Notes: generated by a model not told the origin, from the sequence alone. A DNA stretch of 64,000 nt from Candidatus Thiomargarita nelsonii (GCA_000785145.2 JSZA02000022.1:1-64000), one strand, 5' to 3'; positions 24,530-33,598 are shown, numbered from the stretch's first letter. Numbers and translations are program-made.

Positions 24530-26239
24530 TTACAACCAATCCTCATCGCTTTTTGATTTTGAAAATAATTTTTTCCCGCCAGACGATGACCAAACCTTAT
24601 CATCCTCCTCATCATCCTCCACTTCCTTGCGAAGCAACTGCCAATTATACTCCTCATCGGTTTCAGGATTCGATATCCTAATATACTGCCCAGCACTCAC
24701 CAAAGGTGAATGAAGGCGGAACGGGCGGGGAACGCTAACCCAAAAAAAGAGTCCCCAATAAGTGAGCGAAAACCTCAACGACTCGTTCCCATGTTGATAG
24801 CTTTGCCAGAATCCCAAGCAAAACTCCTGTGGATGACCCATATCGTCTTCCAAAGAATAAGTTTTAGACTGAAAAAGAAATCCAAAAAAGAAAAAGCTCA
24901 AAACCAAGAAGAATATTACAAAAGGAATGAAATAGAGCGCGTATGGCGGATAACGTAATTCCAAAGTGACAGGAACGCTATACAATTTTTGCGCGATGTA
25001 AGTTTCCGGCAACATGCTCTCGACTAACACACCAAGTTTATAGACTTTTTGTTGTACCTCGACCCTTGGTTGACCCAACTCACTCGCATCACCTTCATAA
25101 CTCCAAGAACCGATAATCACTTGAGATAATTTCATATTCTCACGATTCGCCTTGAATTTTATCTCAAGATTGCCATGTACCGTCAAACTATTATTTTGCA
25201 CAGAAAAAAATAACTTCTCAAAAAAACCCAAATCACCAAAGCTAAATGGCTCGTTTTGAAAACTGACACTCAGATCTTGAATCTTGTCCGGAGAAATCGT
25301 AGCGCGTCGAGGGGTAACCTCAGCCGTGAAATGATCTGTCAACTCAAAATGCTTTAAATTATCCTCCTTAAATAGCTGAATCTGTGCGTGTAATTCAACA
25401 TTTTGTAGCTCAAAACTACTACGCGACTGAACATCAACATTAAATGAAAACTTAATTTCATTATCCAGAGAAAGCCCTTTTACAAGCAAATATTTCGTCC
25501 CATCTGGCTGTTGCTCAAAACCCACATTAGCATCTCGTGTTAAAATCGGATTAATTTCAATATCCCCAACCAGCCCAGACACTTTTTCGCTCTCAAAAGG
25601 TTTAACCTGAATACATTGAGATTGACAATCCTTGATATCGAGTCGCTCCTGAATAAACAAGCGTAGCTTATCAAAATCTTCATCAGAATAAGGCGCCCTC
25701 GCAATGACATAAATCGACAAGGCACGGGTGCCCTTATAAAACTTAAAAGCGTTCCCAGTGTCGAGAGAATAAACCTTGCCATCAAAAGGCAAAGTGATTG
25801 GAAAAATGGCAATGTGTGAAAAAGGAGAATCCTGTTTGCTCAACAAATCATAAAAAACTTGTTGAGATTCTGATGAATCCCCCCCTATATCAGCCACATT
25901 GTCCGTAATAATAACAACCACCTCACCCCGCTCTGATCCTTCTAACCAATCTTTTAAGGCATCTCCCAAATAAGTCGCATCATCTCTCAATCTCACATTG
26001 ATTAAAGGTGCATCGACACGTCGAAAATGACTTTTCTCGCCAAATTGATATTTTCGCTGTGCCGATGACTCCAAACGGCTTAACAATCTCTCCCAAGTTT
26101 GTCGCTCTGCTCGGAATCCCCGCATAGAGCCGGACGCATCCAACATAATGTCATAATCCACTCCCCAAACCAGCGAGGGCAAAAAAAAGAATAAATTAAC
26201 GAGCAATTTGCATCGTGTAAACCGTAACTGTATCATCAT
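24530..26239 (-). CDS. vWA-domain membrane protein
   Basis: A 569-aa protein, taking ATG 26239 as start; the longer open frame upstream only shadows the preceding gene. A signal peptide (MIQLRFTRCKLLVNLFFFLP) is followed at once by a vWA domain with a complete MIDAS start (IMLDASGSMRG: Asp34, Ser36, Ser38), a DDATYLGDAL segment and the VVIITDNVAD strand. A beta-rich region follows, then a transmembrane helix (YALYFIPFVIFFLVLSFFFF), a cytosolic part and an acidic terminus ending SKSDEDWL. vWA domains bind partner proteins through a metal ion. Its start overlaps the upstream Zn-ribbon gene by 44 nt, indicating coupled translation. Confidence 0.85.
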   Translation of the reverse strand: MMIQLRFTRCKLLVNLFFFLPSLVWGVDYDIMLDASGSMRGFRAERQTWERLLSRLESSAQRKYQFGEKSHFRRVDAPLINVRLRDDATYLGDALKDWLEGSERGEVVVIITDNVADIGGDSSESQQVFYDLLSKQDSPFSHIAIFPITLPFDGKVYSLDTGNAFKFYKGTRALSIYVIARAPYSDEDFDKLRLFIQERLDIKDCQSQCIQVKPFESEKVSGLVGDIEINPILTRDANVGFEQQPDGTKYLLVKGLSLDNEIKFSFNVDVQSRSSFELQNVELHAQIQLFKEDNLKHFELTDHFTAEVTPRRATISPDKIQDLSVSFQNEPFSFGDLGFFEKLFFSVQNNSLTVHGNLEIKFKANRENMKLSQVIIGSWSYEGDASELGQPRVEVQQKVYKLGVLVESMLPETYIAQKLYSVPVTLELRYPPYALYFIPFVIFFLVLSFFFFGFLFQSKTYSLEDDMGHPQEFCLGFWQSYQHGNESLRFSLTYWGLFFWVSVPRPFRLHSPLVSAGQYIRISNPETDEEYNWQLLRKEVEDDEEDDKVWSSSGGKKLFSKSKSDEDWL

Positions 26240-27620
26240 TAGTATCCCGTAACGCAATAAACAAGCGTCCATTCGACTGTATCGGTGGCATACCTGCAAC
26301 TTTGCTCCCCTTAACATTCGACAATTGGGGCCGACACTCAAGATTAATGCTGTAACGATCATCAGACTGACGACTAGAAAACACAACAATATCGTTGGTT
26401 TCAGGGCTATAACTTGAAACCTCTTGTGTCTGCCCAACAAACCAATGGGGCGTCTGCAAAGGCACAAGCAGCGAAAAATCACCGCCATCATCCTGCCACG
26501 ATGGTTGATGCCCCTCATAACGCTGCACCGCATCCTCCGACCACACTATAAATCCAACCCCCCAAGGATCGGGTAATAACCAGGTACCCATTTTAAACTC
26601 AGACGTATTAATGGGAGTCGCCTGACTACCCTCAAACCTGACAACGCCTGCTTTCAAAGCAGAAGAGCTAACCGGCATAATGCAACGTAAAGAATCTGTT
26701 TGAGTGCCTATCAAAAAAGGCTCAAAATAAGACGCTTTAACGCGCTTATGAAATAGAGCATCCGGCGGTATCACTGCATCTTTCAATTGTAACTGATGTT
26801 GAACAGTTTTGCTGGTCAAATTCACAAGTAACAATTCATTACCATCATAAATGGCGCACAACTCAGGCACAGCTCGACCAACCGCTATGGCATACCCACC
26901 TTCATTGGTCGGTTTTTCCAAATTAATTCGCGTATTACCCCATTGTCCTGACTGGGCGTTGCCCAATAACAATTGCAAATTGTTCTCACTATCACTCACT
27001 AATAAAAATGGGTGTCCATCTTCACCCAGCGCAATAGCGAGTATTTTATAGCCGGGATCAGGACGCCAATATTGGGGAGCGAATAAGCGGTCATAACCAT
27101 GCGTCGGAAAATACAGCAACTTATCTTCGCAGGCGACAAATAAACCTTGTTCACTGACCAAAGGCTGCTGTATCCAAGTCGTATAAGATGGGAAATCCTT
27201 AGTTAGCAAAAGGGCACGACTATCAAACTGATAATCGGGCAGAAAATGAAGAGCCAATGGCAAAGCCCTTTGCGCCTGGTTTTTAGTCAAAACCAATAAA
27301 CCTTCTTGGACAGAAAACCACATAAAAGGCCGATGTCCCTCTGGCAATTGTAAACTATTGTCCAACGAATAATTGCTCAATGCTTTTGCCTCTTGACGGA
27401 TTTCGCCGGGGCGGAGCAATTGGGAGGGGACTTTCGCCTGTATCATTAATTGAGTACCACATTCGACGCAATAATGAGCTGCCAAACGATTGGCATGTTG
27501 ACAATGTGGACAATATTTGATAAGTCCGTGACATTTAGGACAACTTTCAATACTCGCTGCTGTCTCAGACTGGTTAAACTCATGCTTAGCTTGATGTGTG
27601 TGAGGGCATAAAATAGCCAA
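26196..27620 (-). CDS. Zn-ribbon protein with a beta-propeller-like region
   Basis: A 474-aa protein if it starts at TTG 27620, which has a perfect AGGAGG at the right distance; the longer frame to 27662 starts inside a dispersed palindrome. The N-terminus has paired zinc ribbons (CPKCHGLIKYCPHC and HYCVECGTQL). The rest (SLDNSLQLPEGHRPFMWFSV onward) is beta-rich with repeating WIQQPLVSEQGLFVACEDKL-like blades, consistent with a WD40/quinoprotein-type propeller. It has no signal peptide. It is probably a cytosolic scaffold or sensor opening the tubulin/vWA operon; the Hsp70-like protein carries a similar zinc ribbon. Confidence 0.78.
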   Translation of the reverse strand: MAILCPHTHQAKHEFNQSETAASIESCPKCHGLIKYCPHCQHANRLAAHYCVECGTQLMIQAKVPSQLLRPGEIRQEAKALSNYSLDNSLQLPEGHRPFMWFSVQEGLLVLTKNQAQRALPLALHFLPDYQFDSRALLLTKDFPSYTTWIQQPLVSEQGLFVACEDKLLYFPTHGYDRLFAPQYWRPDPGYKILAIALGEDGHPFLLVSDSENNLQLLLGNAQSGQWGNTRINLEKPTNEGGYAIAVGRAVPELCAIYDGNELLLVNLTSKTVQHQLQLKDAVIPPDALFHKRVKASYFEPFLIGTQTDSLRCIMPVSSSALKAGVVRFEGSQATPINTSEFKMGTWLLPDPWGVGFIVWSEDAVQRYEGHQPSWQDDGGDFSLLVPLQTPHWFVGQTQEVSSYSPETNDIVVFSSRQSDDRYSINLECRPQLSNVKGSKVAGMPPIQSNGRLFIALRDTNDDTVTVYTMQIAR

Positions 27621-27629
27621 TGTTGATAT

Positions 27630-27635
27630 CCTCCT
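27630..27635 (-). promoter_or_regulatory. Perfect Shine-Dalgarno AGGAGG that decides a TTG start
   Basis: AGGAGG on the minus strand, 9 nt before TTG 27620. The upstream alternative start (TTG 27662) has no ribosome site. Confidence 0.8.
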
Positions 27636-27658
27636 ATCAAAAGGTTCTTTTAAATTTT

Positions 27659-27677
27659 CCAAGATAAATCTTGGACT
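27659..27677. repeat. TCCAAGATAAATCTTGGA palindrome
   Basis: A copy between the phytase-like gene's stop (27679) and the Zn-ribbon gene's start, adjoining both. Confidence 0.9.
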
Positions 27678-27678
27678 C

Positions 27679-29004
27679 CTATTTATTCAACTGTTCCACT
27701 CTTTTTTCGAGCCGAATGCGCGTTTGTGCGCCTTTAATGCCAAAATCGTTGTCATTGATGAACACTAAATATTGATCATCCAGCAAAGCTATCCCTTCAA
27801 TTTTTGAATCCAAATCAGAAATATCACGGCGAGAATCAAAAACCAATTTTTTCTCCAGCGGGATAATACCTTGAGCCGTTAAATCTGACAACCTTTCTAA
27901 CGAGGGCTCAATCGCTTCATCATCCCACTCTGTGCCAAGAATATTAGTCGCATCCTCTAGCTTTGATAGCTGATATAATTTAGTGTGTCTAGTGACACGC
28001 TCCAGAATAATAAATTTGTCAGTATCTAAAGCCACCATTTCACTGATTTTAACATCGCTCTGCTGAGTCGTATTATCAGCCGTGAAAGTCTCAGGTTCAT
28101 CAATCACATAAACATATTCAGCCACCACGCTATCAAGATCAAACTCACGTAAACTGACTTTGAATAAGCGGACATAACGAGAATTTTGGTAAGCCACTGG
28201 ACTTTCCATAATAAAATATAAAAAGTCTTCATCAGGGCTCACCGCAAGCGATTCAATACCACGATTTAGCTGCCGTTTTTTAAGAATAGCGGGTAAGGCA
28301 CCAATAATCCGATAATTCGCGCTCGCCAAATCGGCTTCAACACCGGCTGGCACAATACGTTCAAGAATTCGCCCATTTGCAGCCACATGAATCAAACTGG
28401 GACCATATTCCTCAGCTAACCAAAAAGTGCCATTGGATAATTTGACAATGGCTTCAGTATCTACACCCTCTGAATCAAAATCCAGTTTCTTGCCATTCTT
28501 ATCATAGGCATTTTCTGTCGTTGTGACCTGTAAGGGATTAGGTAAACCAGAAATCGGATTATCATCACGATCCTTGAGTGTGATGGTTTCAATGAACTCA
28601 TATTTTGTACCAAAAACGCCACCCGCATCAATATCGAATTTGTAAATAGTTGGAGTAAAACTGGGTACTGGAAAAATCCTGCCCTCTTGACAGAAATTTT
28701 GAATATCCAACACTTGTGCGCTTTCATTACAGGCCAGATTGGGTCCTCTATCAGTGATGGTATAAAATTCATCAGTGTTATCATCTCTAAAGTGGAAAGC
28801 GCCACTACCTACCCCAACATCCAAGCTCAAAATTTTTGTGCCCATAAAAGACACCCTTTCCAAAAACTCATTCACATCAATCACTTCTTCACTGAGTCGA
28901 ACCGGTGAAAGTTTTTCTATCTCATCAAGAGAACTATCACCACTATCGCAGCCCACTAATGTGGCAAGCAATAGTCCAAATAGCAGACTATGGGTAAAAT
29001 TCAT
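27679..29004 (-). CDS. Lipoprotein with esterase-like/phytase-like domain
   Basis: A 441-aa lipoprotein: signal peptide with lipobox LLATLVGC (Cys19). The mature part matches the phytase-like esterase domain family (Pfam type PF13449, by motif): GSGAFHFRDDNTDEFYTITD, DTEAIVKLSNGTFWLAEEYG and GIESLAVSPDEDFLYFI. These domains are beta-propellers; the enzymatic activity is uncertain in most members. An AAGGAGATT ribosome site precedes the ATG. It is co-directional with the tubulin/vWA cluster downstream (a 59-nt gap to the inferred start), so it could be transcribed with it, but it is a common stand-alone gene. Confidence 0.8.
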   Translation of the reverse strand: MNFTHSLLFGLLLATLVGCDSGDSSLDEIEKLSPVRLSEEVIDVNEFLERVSFMGTKILSLDVGVGSGAFHFRDDNTDEFYTITDRGPNLACNESAQVLDIQNFCQEGRIFPVPSFTPTIYKFDIDAGGVFGTKYEFIETITLKDRDDNPISGLPNPLQVTTTENAYDKNGKKLDFDSEGVDTEAIVKLSNGTFWLAEEYGPSLIHVAANGRILERIVPAGVEADLASANYRIIGALPAILKKRQLNRGIESLAVSPDEDFLYFIMESPVAYQNSRYVRLFKVSLREFDLDSVVAEYVYVIDEPETFTADNTTQQSDVKISEMVALDTDKFIILERVTRHTKLYQLSKLEDATNILGTEWDDEAIEPSLERLSDLTAQGIIPLEKKLVFDSRRDISDLDSKIEGIALLDDQYLVFINDNDFGIKGAQTRIRLEKRVEQLNK

Positions 29005-29030
29005 ATTTATTGTAATCTCCTTGTTAATGT
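28996..29030. repeat. 35-bp direct repeat, copy 1 (partner at 30893-30927)
   Basis: The leader and first codon of the phytase-like gene (AAAATTCATATTTATTGTAA..) recur at 30893-30927 with 33 of 35 bases identical. The two copies bracket the BASS-UbiA gene pair. Confidence 0.85.
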
Positions 29031-29101
29031 AAGCGTTGAGATCATGCCACGTTGTGGTGGTGAGTACAACGAATGTAGGACAACGAATAAAACATTCAAC
29101 A

Positions 29102-29998
29102 TTAGACTTGTCCCTTATTTAGGCGTCCACCTTTTGTTTGGACACCTAAAACCAGAATCTTAATCCATAAAACATAGGCGAACGTCGGTATTAGCATCAA
29201 GATACCATACATAACGGGAACGATAGTCATCGTAGGATTTTGCAAAATGGTTCCTGTCACCAGTATCGCGGTGCCCGCATTTTGAATGCCCGTTTCAATA
29301 CCGATGGTGCGTGAGTCTTGCTTGCTTTGTTTCAGACTGCGAGCCAAAATGTATCCACCAACTAATGCAAGACTAGCCAGTAGTAGAGCAGGAAAGCCAC
29401 TCTGTTCCACAAACAGGGGCATCTGTTCCCAATTTTTATGGATGATTCCAACGATAACAAATAGCAGCATGAATAGTGGAATGTGTGTTATCAACTTCTC
29501 ATGACGCTGGCAAAATTCGGAGCGGAAGTAACGCAGAAGCATACCCAGTGCGACCGGAATCACCGTAACCACCACTAGCTTGGCAAAGGTAAGTAGAAAT
29601 GGCAAAGAAATATCTTGCTCTGTACCCATCTGCCAAGCCAGCACCCTGCCGCCAAAAAGCGGGAGAGTGATAGGGGTAATTATACTGACAACTGCTGTTA
29701 GCGTAATAGACAGGGCGAGGTTAGCATTAGCAAGATAAGAGAACATATTGGAGGTAGTACCGCCCGGACTGAAAGCCAAAATCATGAACCCCACAACGAT
29801 TTCTGGAGGAAGCTGCAAGGGTAGGAGCACAATCAATGCTAGAGCAGGTAGCAATAACATTTGACTGACGATACCGGTCAGCACTGCGAAGGGCGATACA
29901 CGCCTGAAGTCATTGATAAGCAGCCCAGTACCCATACTGAACATGATACAAAAAAGAGTAACGGGTAATGCGTATGACAGCACTAAATCTTGATTCAT
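29102..29998 (-). CDS. Bile acid:sodium symporter (BASS) family transporter
   Basis: A 298-aa polytopic membrane protein with about ten transmembrane helices, typical BASS length. The family motif around helix 4 is clear (ILAFSPGGTTSNMFSYLANAN), as is the paired late motif GIETGIQNAGTAILV. It probably imports an organic anion with sodium; bacterial substrates are diverse. I choose ATG 29998, which overlaps the upstream UbiA stop as ATGA, over the GTG/ATG five codons upstream. Translational coupling to the prenyltransferase is therefore likely. Confidence 0.85.
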   Translation of the reverse strand: MNQDLVLSYALPVTLFCIMFSMGTGLLINDFRRVSPFAVLTGIVSQMLLLPALALIVLLPLQLPPEIVVGFMILAFSPGGTTSNMFSYLANANLALSITLTAVVSIITPITLPLFGGRVLAWQMGTEQDISLPFLLTFAKLVVVTVIPVALGMLLRYFRSEFCQRHEKLITHIPLFMLLFVIVGIIHKNWEQMPLFVEQSGFPALLLASLALVGGYILARSLKQSKQDSRTIGIETGIQNAGTAILVTGTILQNPTMTIVPVMYGILMLIPTFAYVLWIKILVLGVQTKGGRLNKGQV

Positions 29999-30837
29999 GG
30001 CAAATCCATCCAAATTGTAACGAAATAAGCGATGCTGAAAATAAAATAAAAGCGTCCCGTTAAGGGAGTGAGTATGCGTCGCTGTCTTTGTGCTGCATTA
30101 AGCAACTTGAGCGGTGTCCACAATGCTAAAGCAGTCATCATAAGCAACAACAGACTGGGCAGCATATTTGCCCAGAAAAGCAGCGCACTGATGAAATACA
30201 ACAGAGCCACTAGGAGGTAGTAGAGTTTAACACCCACCTGATAGCCTAAGCGTACACTCAGCGTTCTGATACCTGCGGCAAGGTCTTCCTCATAGTCACG
30301 CAGTTCGTTACTTAACAGCAGCAGCGATGACAACAGGCTGAAGGGCAGAGATAAGCAAAACACTTTCCACTGGTATTCACCCGTCAATGTATAATAGGAG
30401 CCTCCTATCAGCATAACGCCCATCAAAAGAAACACCAACAGGATACCCAAGCCACGTTGCTTATAATTAACACGTCCTCCAGTATATCCCCATGCGCCTA
30501 GTACACCCACCACACCCAGTACGAACAGTGGCCAGCCACGAATACTCACCATATACAAACCAAGTAGCACAGCTATCAACATTGTTATCCAGCCAACTAG
30601 GGCGTTGCGTTTAATCCGCCAGCGTTGAGAAGCAGTGATCGCTAAATTTTCCCCAGAGTCATTAATCAGATTAACGGCAATCTGAAGCAGAACACCTGCA
30701 ATCAAGACAAGCCAAGCAAGACTAGCATCGCTTGCCTGATCGATTAAAGCAAGACTGACACCAAGCCCACAGGTTGCCACGGCAACGACTAAGGAAAAAG
30801 GACGTAGTGCGCTTAAAAATAGTGTTTTATCGTTCAT
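29995..30837 (-). CDS. UbiA-family prenyltransferase (MenA-like)
   Basis: A 280-aa polytopic membrane enzyme that joins a prenyl chain to an aromatic or other acceptor. The two Asp-rich magnesium/diphosphate motifs are NLINDSGEN (degenerate first motif) and NELRDYEEDLAAGIRTLSVRLG (second). Nine or so transmembrane helices match the family. The NELRDYEED form is nearest to 1,4-dihydroxy-2-naphthoate prenyltransferases (MenA), but no other menaquinone genes are nearby, and the first motif is weak, so the acceptor is uncertain. Coupled to the BASS gene by a 4-nt overlap. Confidence 0.8.
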   Translation of the reverse strand: MNDKTLFLSALRPFSLVVAVATCGLGVSLALIDQASDASLAWLVLIAGVLLQIAVNLINDSGENLAITASQRWRIKRNALVGWITMLIAVLLGLYMVSIRGWPLFVLGVVGVLGAWGYTGGRVNYKQRGLGILLVFLLMGVMLIGGSYYTLTGEYQWKVFCLSLPFSLLSSLLLLSNELRDYEEDLAAGIRTLSVRLGYQVGVKLYYLLVALLYFISALLFWANMLPSLLLLMMTALALWTPLKLLNAAQRQRRILTPLTGRFYFIFSIAYFVTIWMDLP

Positions 30838-30892
30838 GGAAAATATTTTGCTTTATTCAAAATAAGTTACAGTTTACATTGGCCTCAAGCAG

Positions 30893-30927
30893 AAAATTCA
30901 TATTAATTGCAATCTCCTTGTTAATGT
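30893..30927. repeat. 35-bp direct repeat, copy 2
   Basis: Copy of the phytase-like gene's ribosome-site region at 28996-29030, now with no gene attached. Confidence 0.85.
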
Positions 30928-30937
30928 GATGGACTTT

Positions 30938-30971
30938 AAAAATCCTATTTCTTGAAGAAATAGGATTTTTT
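30938..30971. repeat. AATCCTATTTCTT hairpin between divergent genes
   Basis: The terminator-like hairpin occurs here between the divergently transcribed ubiA-like and modA genes, where no transcript needs to end. This argues that it is a dispersed repeat first and a terminator only by position. Confidence 0.85.
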
Positions 30972-31134
30972 GGCGGCCATTTTTTGACGATTCATTTAGG
31001 TAAAATAAGTCATTTTGCCACTAAAGATGAAATTTTTCAAATTAATGACACTCGATGCTCAAGTCCTTCAACATTCTTGACAATAATGTTAAACTTATTT
31101 TGCCAAACAGCATTTAAATAGGAGAATTCATACC

Positions 31135-31872
31135 ATGATTAGATTTATACTAACTATAGGATTACTGAGTGTTTTTATCGGCGATCCACCGGTTAGAGCC
31201 GGAGAAGCGCGTATCGCCGTCGCCTCGAACGCAACGAGTGCCATAAAGGCGATTGCCGAGCGATTTCAAGAGCAAACTGGTGATAAAATCGTCTTAGTTT
31301 TCGGTGGCACGGGCAAATTTTACGCCCAAATTATGAATGGTGCGCCGTTTGATGCTTTTTTTTCGGCGGACACACGTCGCCCCGCATTGCTCGAACAAAA
31401 AGGTGTCGCATTGCCCGACAGCCGCTTTACTTATGCTCAGGGCAAAATCGTTCTTTTTAGTCCCAAACTAGATGCTACCAGTGCGGTACTCAAAAAACGG
31501 GCGTATCGCTACCTCGCCATTGCTAATCCTAAGTTGGCACCGTATGGTGAAGCGGCTAAACAAGTCTTGGAAAAATTAGGACTTTGGGATACCTTGCGGT
31601 TCCAAATGGTGCGTGGCGAGAATATTGGCCAAACTTACCAGTTCGTCATCAGTGGAAATGCTGAGTTAGGTTTTGTCGCACTTTCGCAAATCAAGCAGCC
31701 GGGCCTTGCAATCAGCGGCTCCTACTGGGAAGTGCCTGCCAACCTATACCAGCCTATCAAGCAACAAGCCGTGTTACTTTCCCATAATCCAGTCGCCAAA
31801 GCATTTATGGAATTTGTGCGGAGTGACGAAGTTAAGGCAATCATCCAAGGTTTCGGTTACGAGGAGCAGTGA
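31135..31872 (+). CDS. modA: Molybdate ABC transporter substrate-binding protein
   Basis: A 245-aa periplasmic binding protein with signal peptide ([22 protein letters not shown]). Typical ModA features: [20 protein letters not shown] at the mature N-terminus, [25 protein letters not shown], and the late [20 protein letters not shown]. It captures molybdate or tungstate for import. An AGGAG ribosome site lies 10-13 nt before the ATG. modB follows immediately; modC lies 1.6 kb further on, beyond an oppositely directed ROK gene. A TTGACA promoter-like box near 31077 is possible. No ModE operator was identified. Confidence 0.93.
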   Translation: MIRFILTIGLLSVFIGDPPVRAGEARIAVASNATSAIKAIAERFQEQTGDKIVLVFGGTGKFYAQIMNGAPFDAFFSADTRRPALLEQKGVALPDSRFTYAQGKIVLFSPKLDATSAVLKKRAYRYLAIANPKLAPYGEAAKQVLEKLGLWDTLRFQMVRGENIGQTYQFVISGNAELGFVALSQIKQPGLAISGSYWEVPANLYQPIKQQAVLLSHNPVAKAFMEFVRSDEVKAIIQGFGYEEQ

Positions 31873-31876
31873 GGAG

Positions 31877-32557
31877 ATGTTGCATGAGGCTGATCTGAGC
31901 GCATTGTGGATTACTCTCCAACTTGCGTCCCTAACAACCGTCATCCTGTTACTGGTTGGTACGCCACTGGCTTGGTGGTTGGCACGTACTCGTTGGCGCG
32001 GCAAGCCCCTAGTGGAAGCTGTCGTTGCCTTACCGCTGGTTTTGCCACCGACAGTATTGGGTTTTTATTTGCTCATTGCACTTGGACCATACGGTCCTGT
32101 GGGAGGACTATCAATGGCTTTAGGCGGAAAACCTTTAGCCTTTACATTTACCGGCTTAGTCATCGGTTCCGTCTTATATTCATTACCGTTTGTGGTTCAA
32201 CCGTTACAAGATGCCTTTACTGCCATTAGTAAACAGTTTTTGGAGGCGGCGGCTACCTTGAGGGCATCACCGTTGGATACTTTTTTTTCCGTCATTATAC
32301 CGCTAGCACGCCCCGGATTTTTAACAGCCACCGTGCTCGGCTTTGCCCACACAGTAGGAGAATTTGGAGTAGTATTAATGATCGGTGGCAATATCCCGGG
32401 TAGAACTCAAGTGCTTTCCATTGCTATCTACGATCATGTCGAAAACTTAGAATATGTCCAAGCGCATTGGCTTGCGGGTGGATTACTGTTGCTTTCATTC
32501 CTGATGTTGGTCGCGGTTTACACGTTTAATAGACGATTTATGGTGGTTAATTTATAA
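31877..32557 (+). CDS. modB: Molybdate ABC transporter permease
   Basis: A 226-aa inner-membrane permease. I start it at ATG 31877, 4 nt after the modA stop; the open frame extends upstream inside modA but that part is a shadow. The EAA loop that contacts the ATPase is visible ([26 protein letters not shown]), with about five transmembrane helices ([20 protein letters not shown] onward). Length matches E. coli ModB. Confidence 0.93.
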   Translation: MLHEADLSALWITLQLASLTTVILLLVGTPLAWWLARTRWRGKPLVEAVVALPLVLPPTVLGFYLLIALGPYGPVGGLSMALGGKPLAFTFTGLVIGSVLYSLPFVVQPLQDAFTAISKQFLEAAATLRASPLDTFFSVIIPLARPGFLTATVLGFAHTVGEFGVVLMIGGNIPGRTQVLSIAIYDHVENLEYVQAHWLAGGLLLLSFLMLVAVYTFNRRFMVVNL

Positions 32558-32562
32558 ATTAA

Positions 32563-32584
32563 GTCCAAAGCTAAAGCTTTGGAC
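32563..32584. repeat. GTCCAAAGCTAAAGC palindrome
   Basis: A 22-bp palindrome just after the modB stop, same family as the inner core of the 168-bp array. It may act as a weak transcript end for modAB. Confidence 0.9.
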
Positions 32585-32602
32585 TCCAAAATACCTTACC
32601 AG

Positions 32603-32698
32603 ATGAACGAAATAAAAAGAAAACTCTTCAAATTTTGCCTCGACAAAAAACGAGATATTACGGTTCATGAGATTGCACAAACTTTAAATCTCTCATAA
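32603..32698 (+). CDS. 31-codon open frame, possible HTH fragment
   Basis: ATG at 32603 encodes MNEIKRKLFKFCLDKK and then RDITVHEIAQTLNLS. The second half reads like the first helix of a helix-turn-helix. It has no ribosome site and overlaps the end of the ROK gene on the other strand by 6 nt. Probably a leftover of a lost gene between modB and modC. Confidence 0.25.
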   Translation: MNEIKRKLFKFCLDKKRDITVHEIAQTLNLS

Positions 32699-33598
32699 GT
32701 TATTATCCCACAACCACGCTGCGCCACGCACTCCGCTGGAATCGCCAAACTTGGCGGGTTTTAACACCGTATCCACCTGATCTGAAAAGACATAAGGTTT
32801 CCATAAACGCGGCACTTGAGTGTATAAATAAGTTAAATTCGACATCCCGCCGCCCAATACAATTACATCTGGGTCTAATACATTGATTATAGTGGCTAAT
32901 CCTCTGGCTAAACGGTCAGCATAACGCGATAAACAAGCTTGAGCGGCACTATCTCCCGCCTCAGCTAAGGCAACAATCTCAGGCGATGAAAGTGTCTGGC
33001 CGCTTGCCGCTTGATAATCACGCGCCATGCCCGGTCCAGAGAGGAAAGTTTCTATGCAGCCGTGTTTGCCACAATAACAGGCGGGACCCGGCAATTCTTC
33101 TGCTTGAGGCCAAGGTAAAGGATTATGCCCCCATTCTCCGGCAATGGCATTAACGCCATTTAAAACTTGTTGATTAATAGCAATACCGCCACCAGTGCCG
33201 GTGCCAATAATCACGCCAAAGACGACGGATGCCCCCGCCGCCGCACCATCTACGGCCTCAGACAGGGCAAAGCAGTTGGCATCGTTGCTTAATTTAACTG
33301 GACGCTGCAAGGCGGCACTGAGATCACGATCTAAGGGTTGCCCAATTAACCAGACTGAATTGGCATTTTTGATCAAACCCGTTGCTGGAGATAATGCGCC
33401 GGGCATGGAAAGGCCGACAGTGCCTTGCGTATTAAAACGCTGCTCAATGCGGAGAACTAAATCGGTGAGTGTTTGTATTGTAGCGGTATAATCTTTAGGG
33501 GTGGAAACTCGTTCACGGGTTAAAATTTTCCCTTGGTTATCAAGCGCAATGATTTCGATCTTGGTGCCACCTAAATCAATGCCTATGCGTAAAGACAT
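32693..33598 (-). CDS. ROK-family sugar kinase (fructokinase/Mak-like)
   Basis: A 301-aa ROK kinase that phosphorylates a hexose with ATP in the cytosol. Motifs: RIGIDLGGTKIEIIAL (phosphate binding), GVIIGTGTGGGIAINQQVL, the sugar-binding GEWGHNPLP and the zinc motif CYCGKHGCIETFLSGPG. The C-terminus has VIVLGGGMSNL. The arrangement and length are those of E. coli Mak-type fructokinases, though glucose or N-acetylhexosamine remain possible. It is transcribed against modAB and modC and separates them. A long structured leader lies upstream. Confidence 0.9.
   Translation of the reverse strand: MSLRIGIDLGGTKIEIIALDNQGKILTRERVSTPKDYTATIQTLTDLVLRIEQRFNTQGTVGLSMPGALSPATGLIKNANSVWLIGQPLDRDLSAALQRPVKLSNDANCFALSEAVDGAAAGASVVFGVIIGTGTGGGIAINQQVLNGVNAIAGEWGHNPLPWPQAEELPGPACYCGKHGCIETFLSGPGMARDYQAASGQTLSSPEIVALAEAGDSAAQACLSRYADRLARGLATIINVLDPDVIVLGGGMSNLTYLYTQVPRLWKPYVFSDQVDTVLKPAKFGDSSGVRGAAWLWDNNL

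Noticed and set aside
26240..26533. Extension of the vWA protein by 98 residues
   Set aside because: It lies wholly within the upstream Zn-ribbon gene in another frame; the signal peptide begins at 26239.
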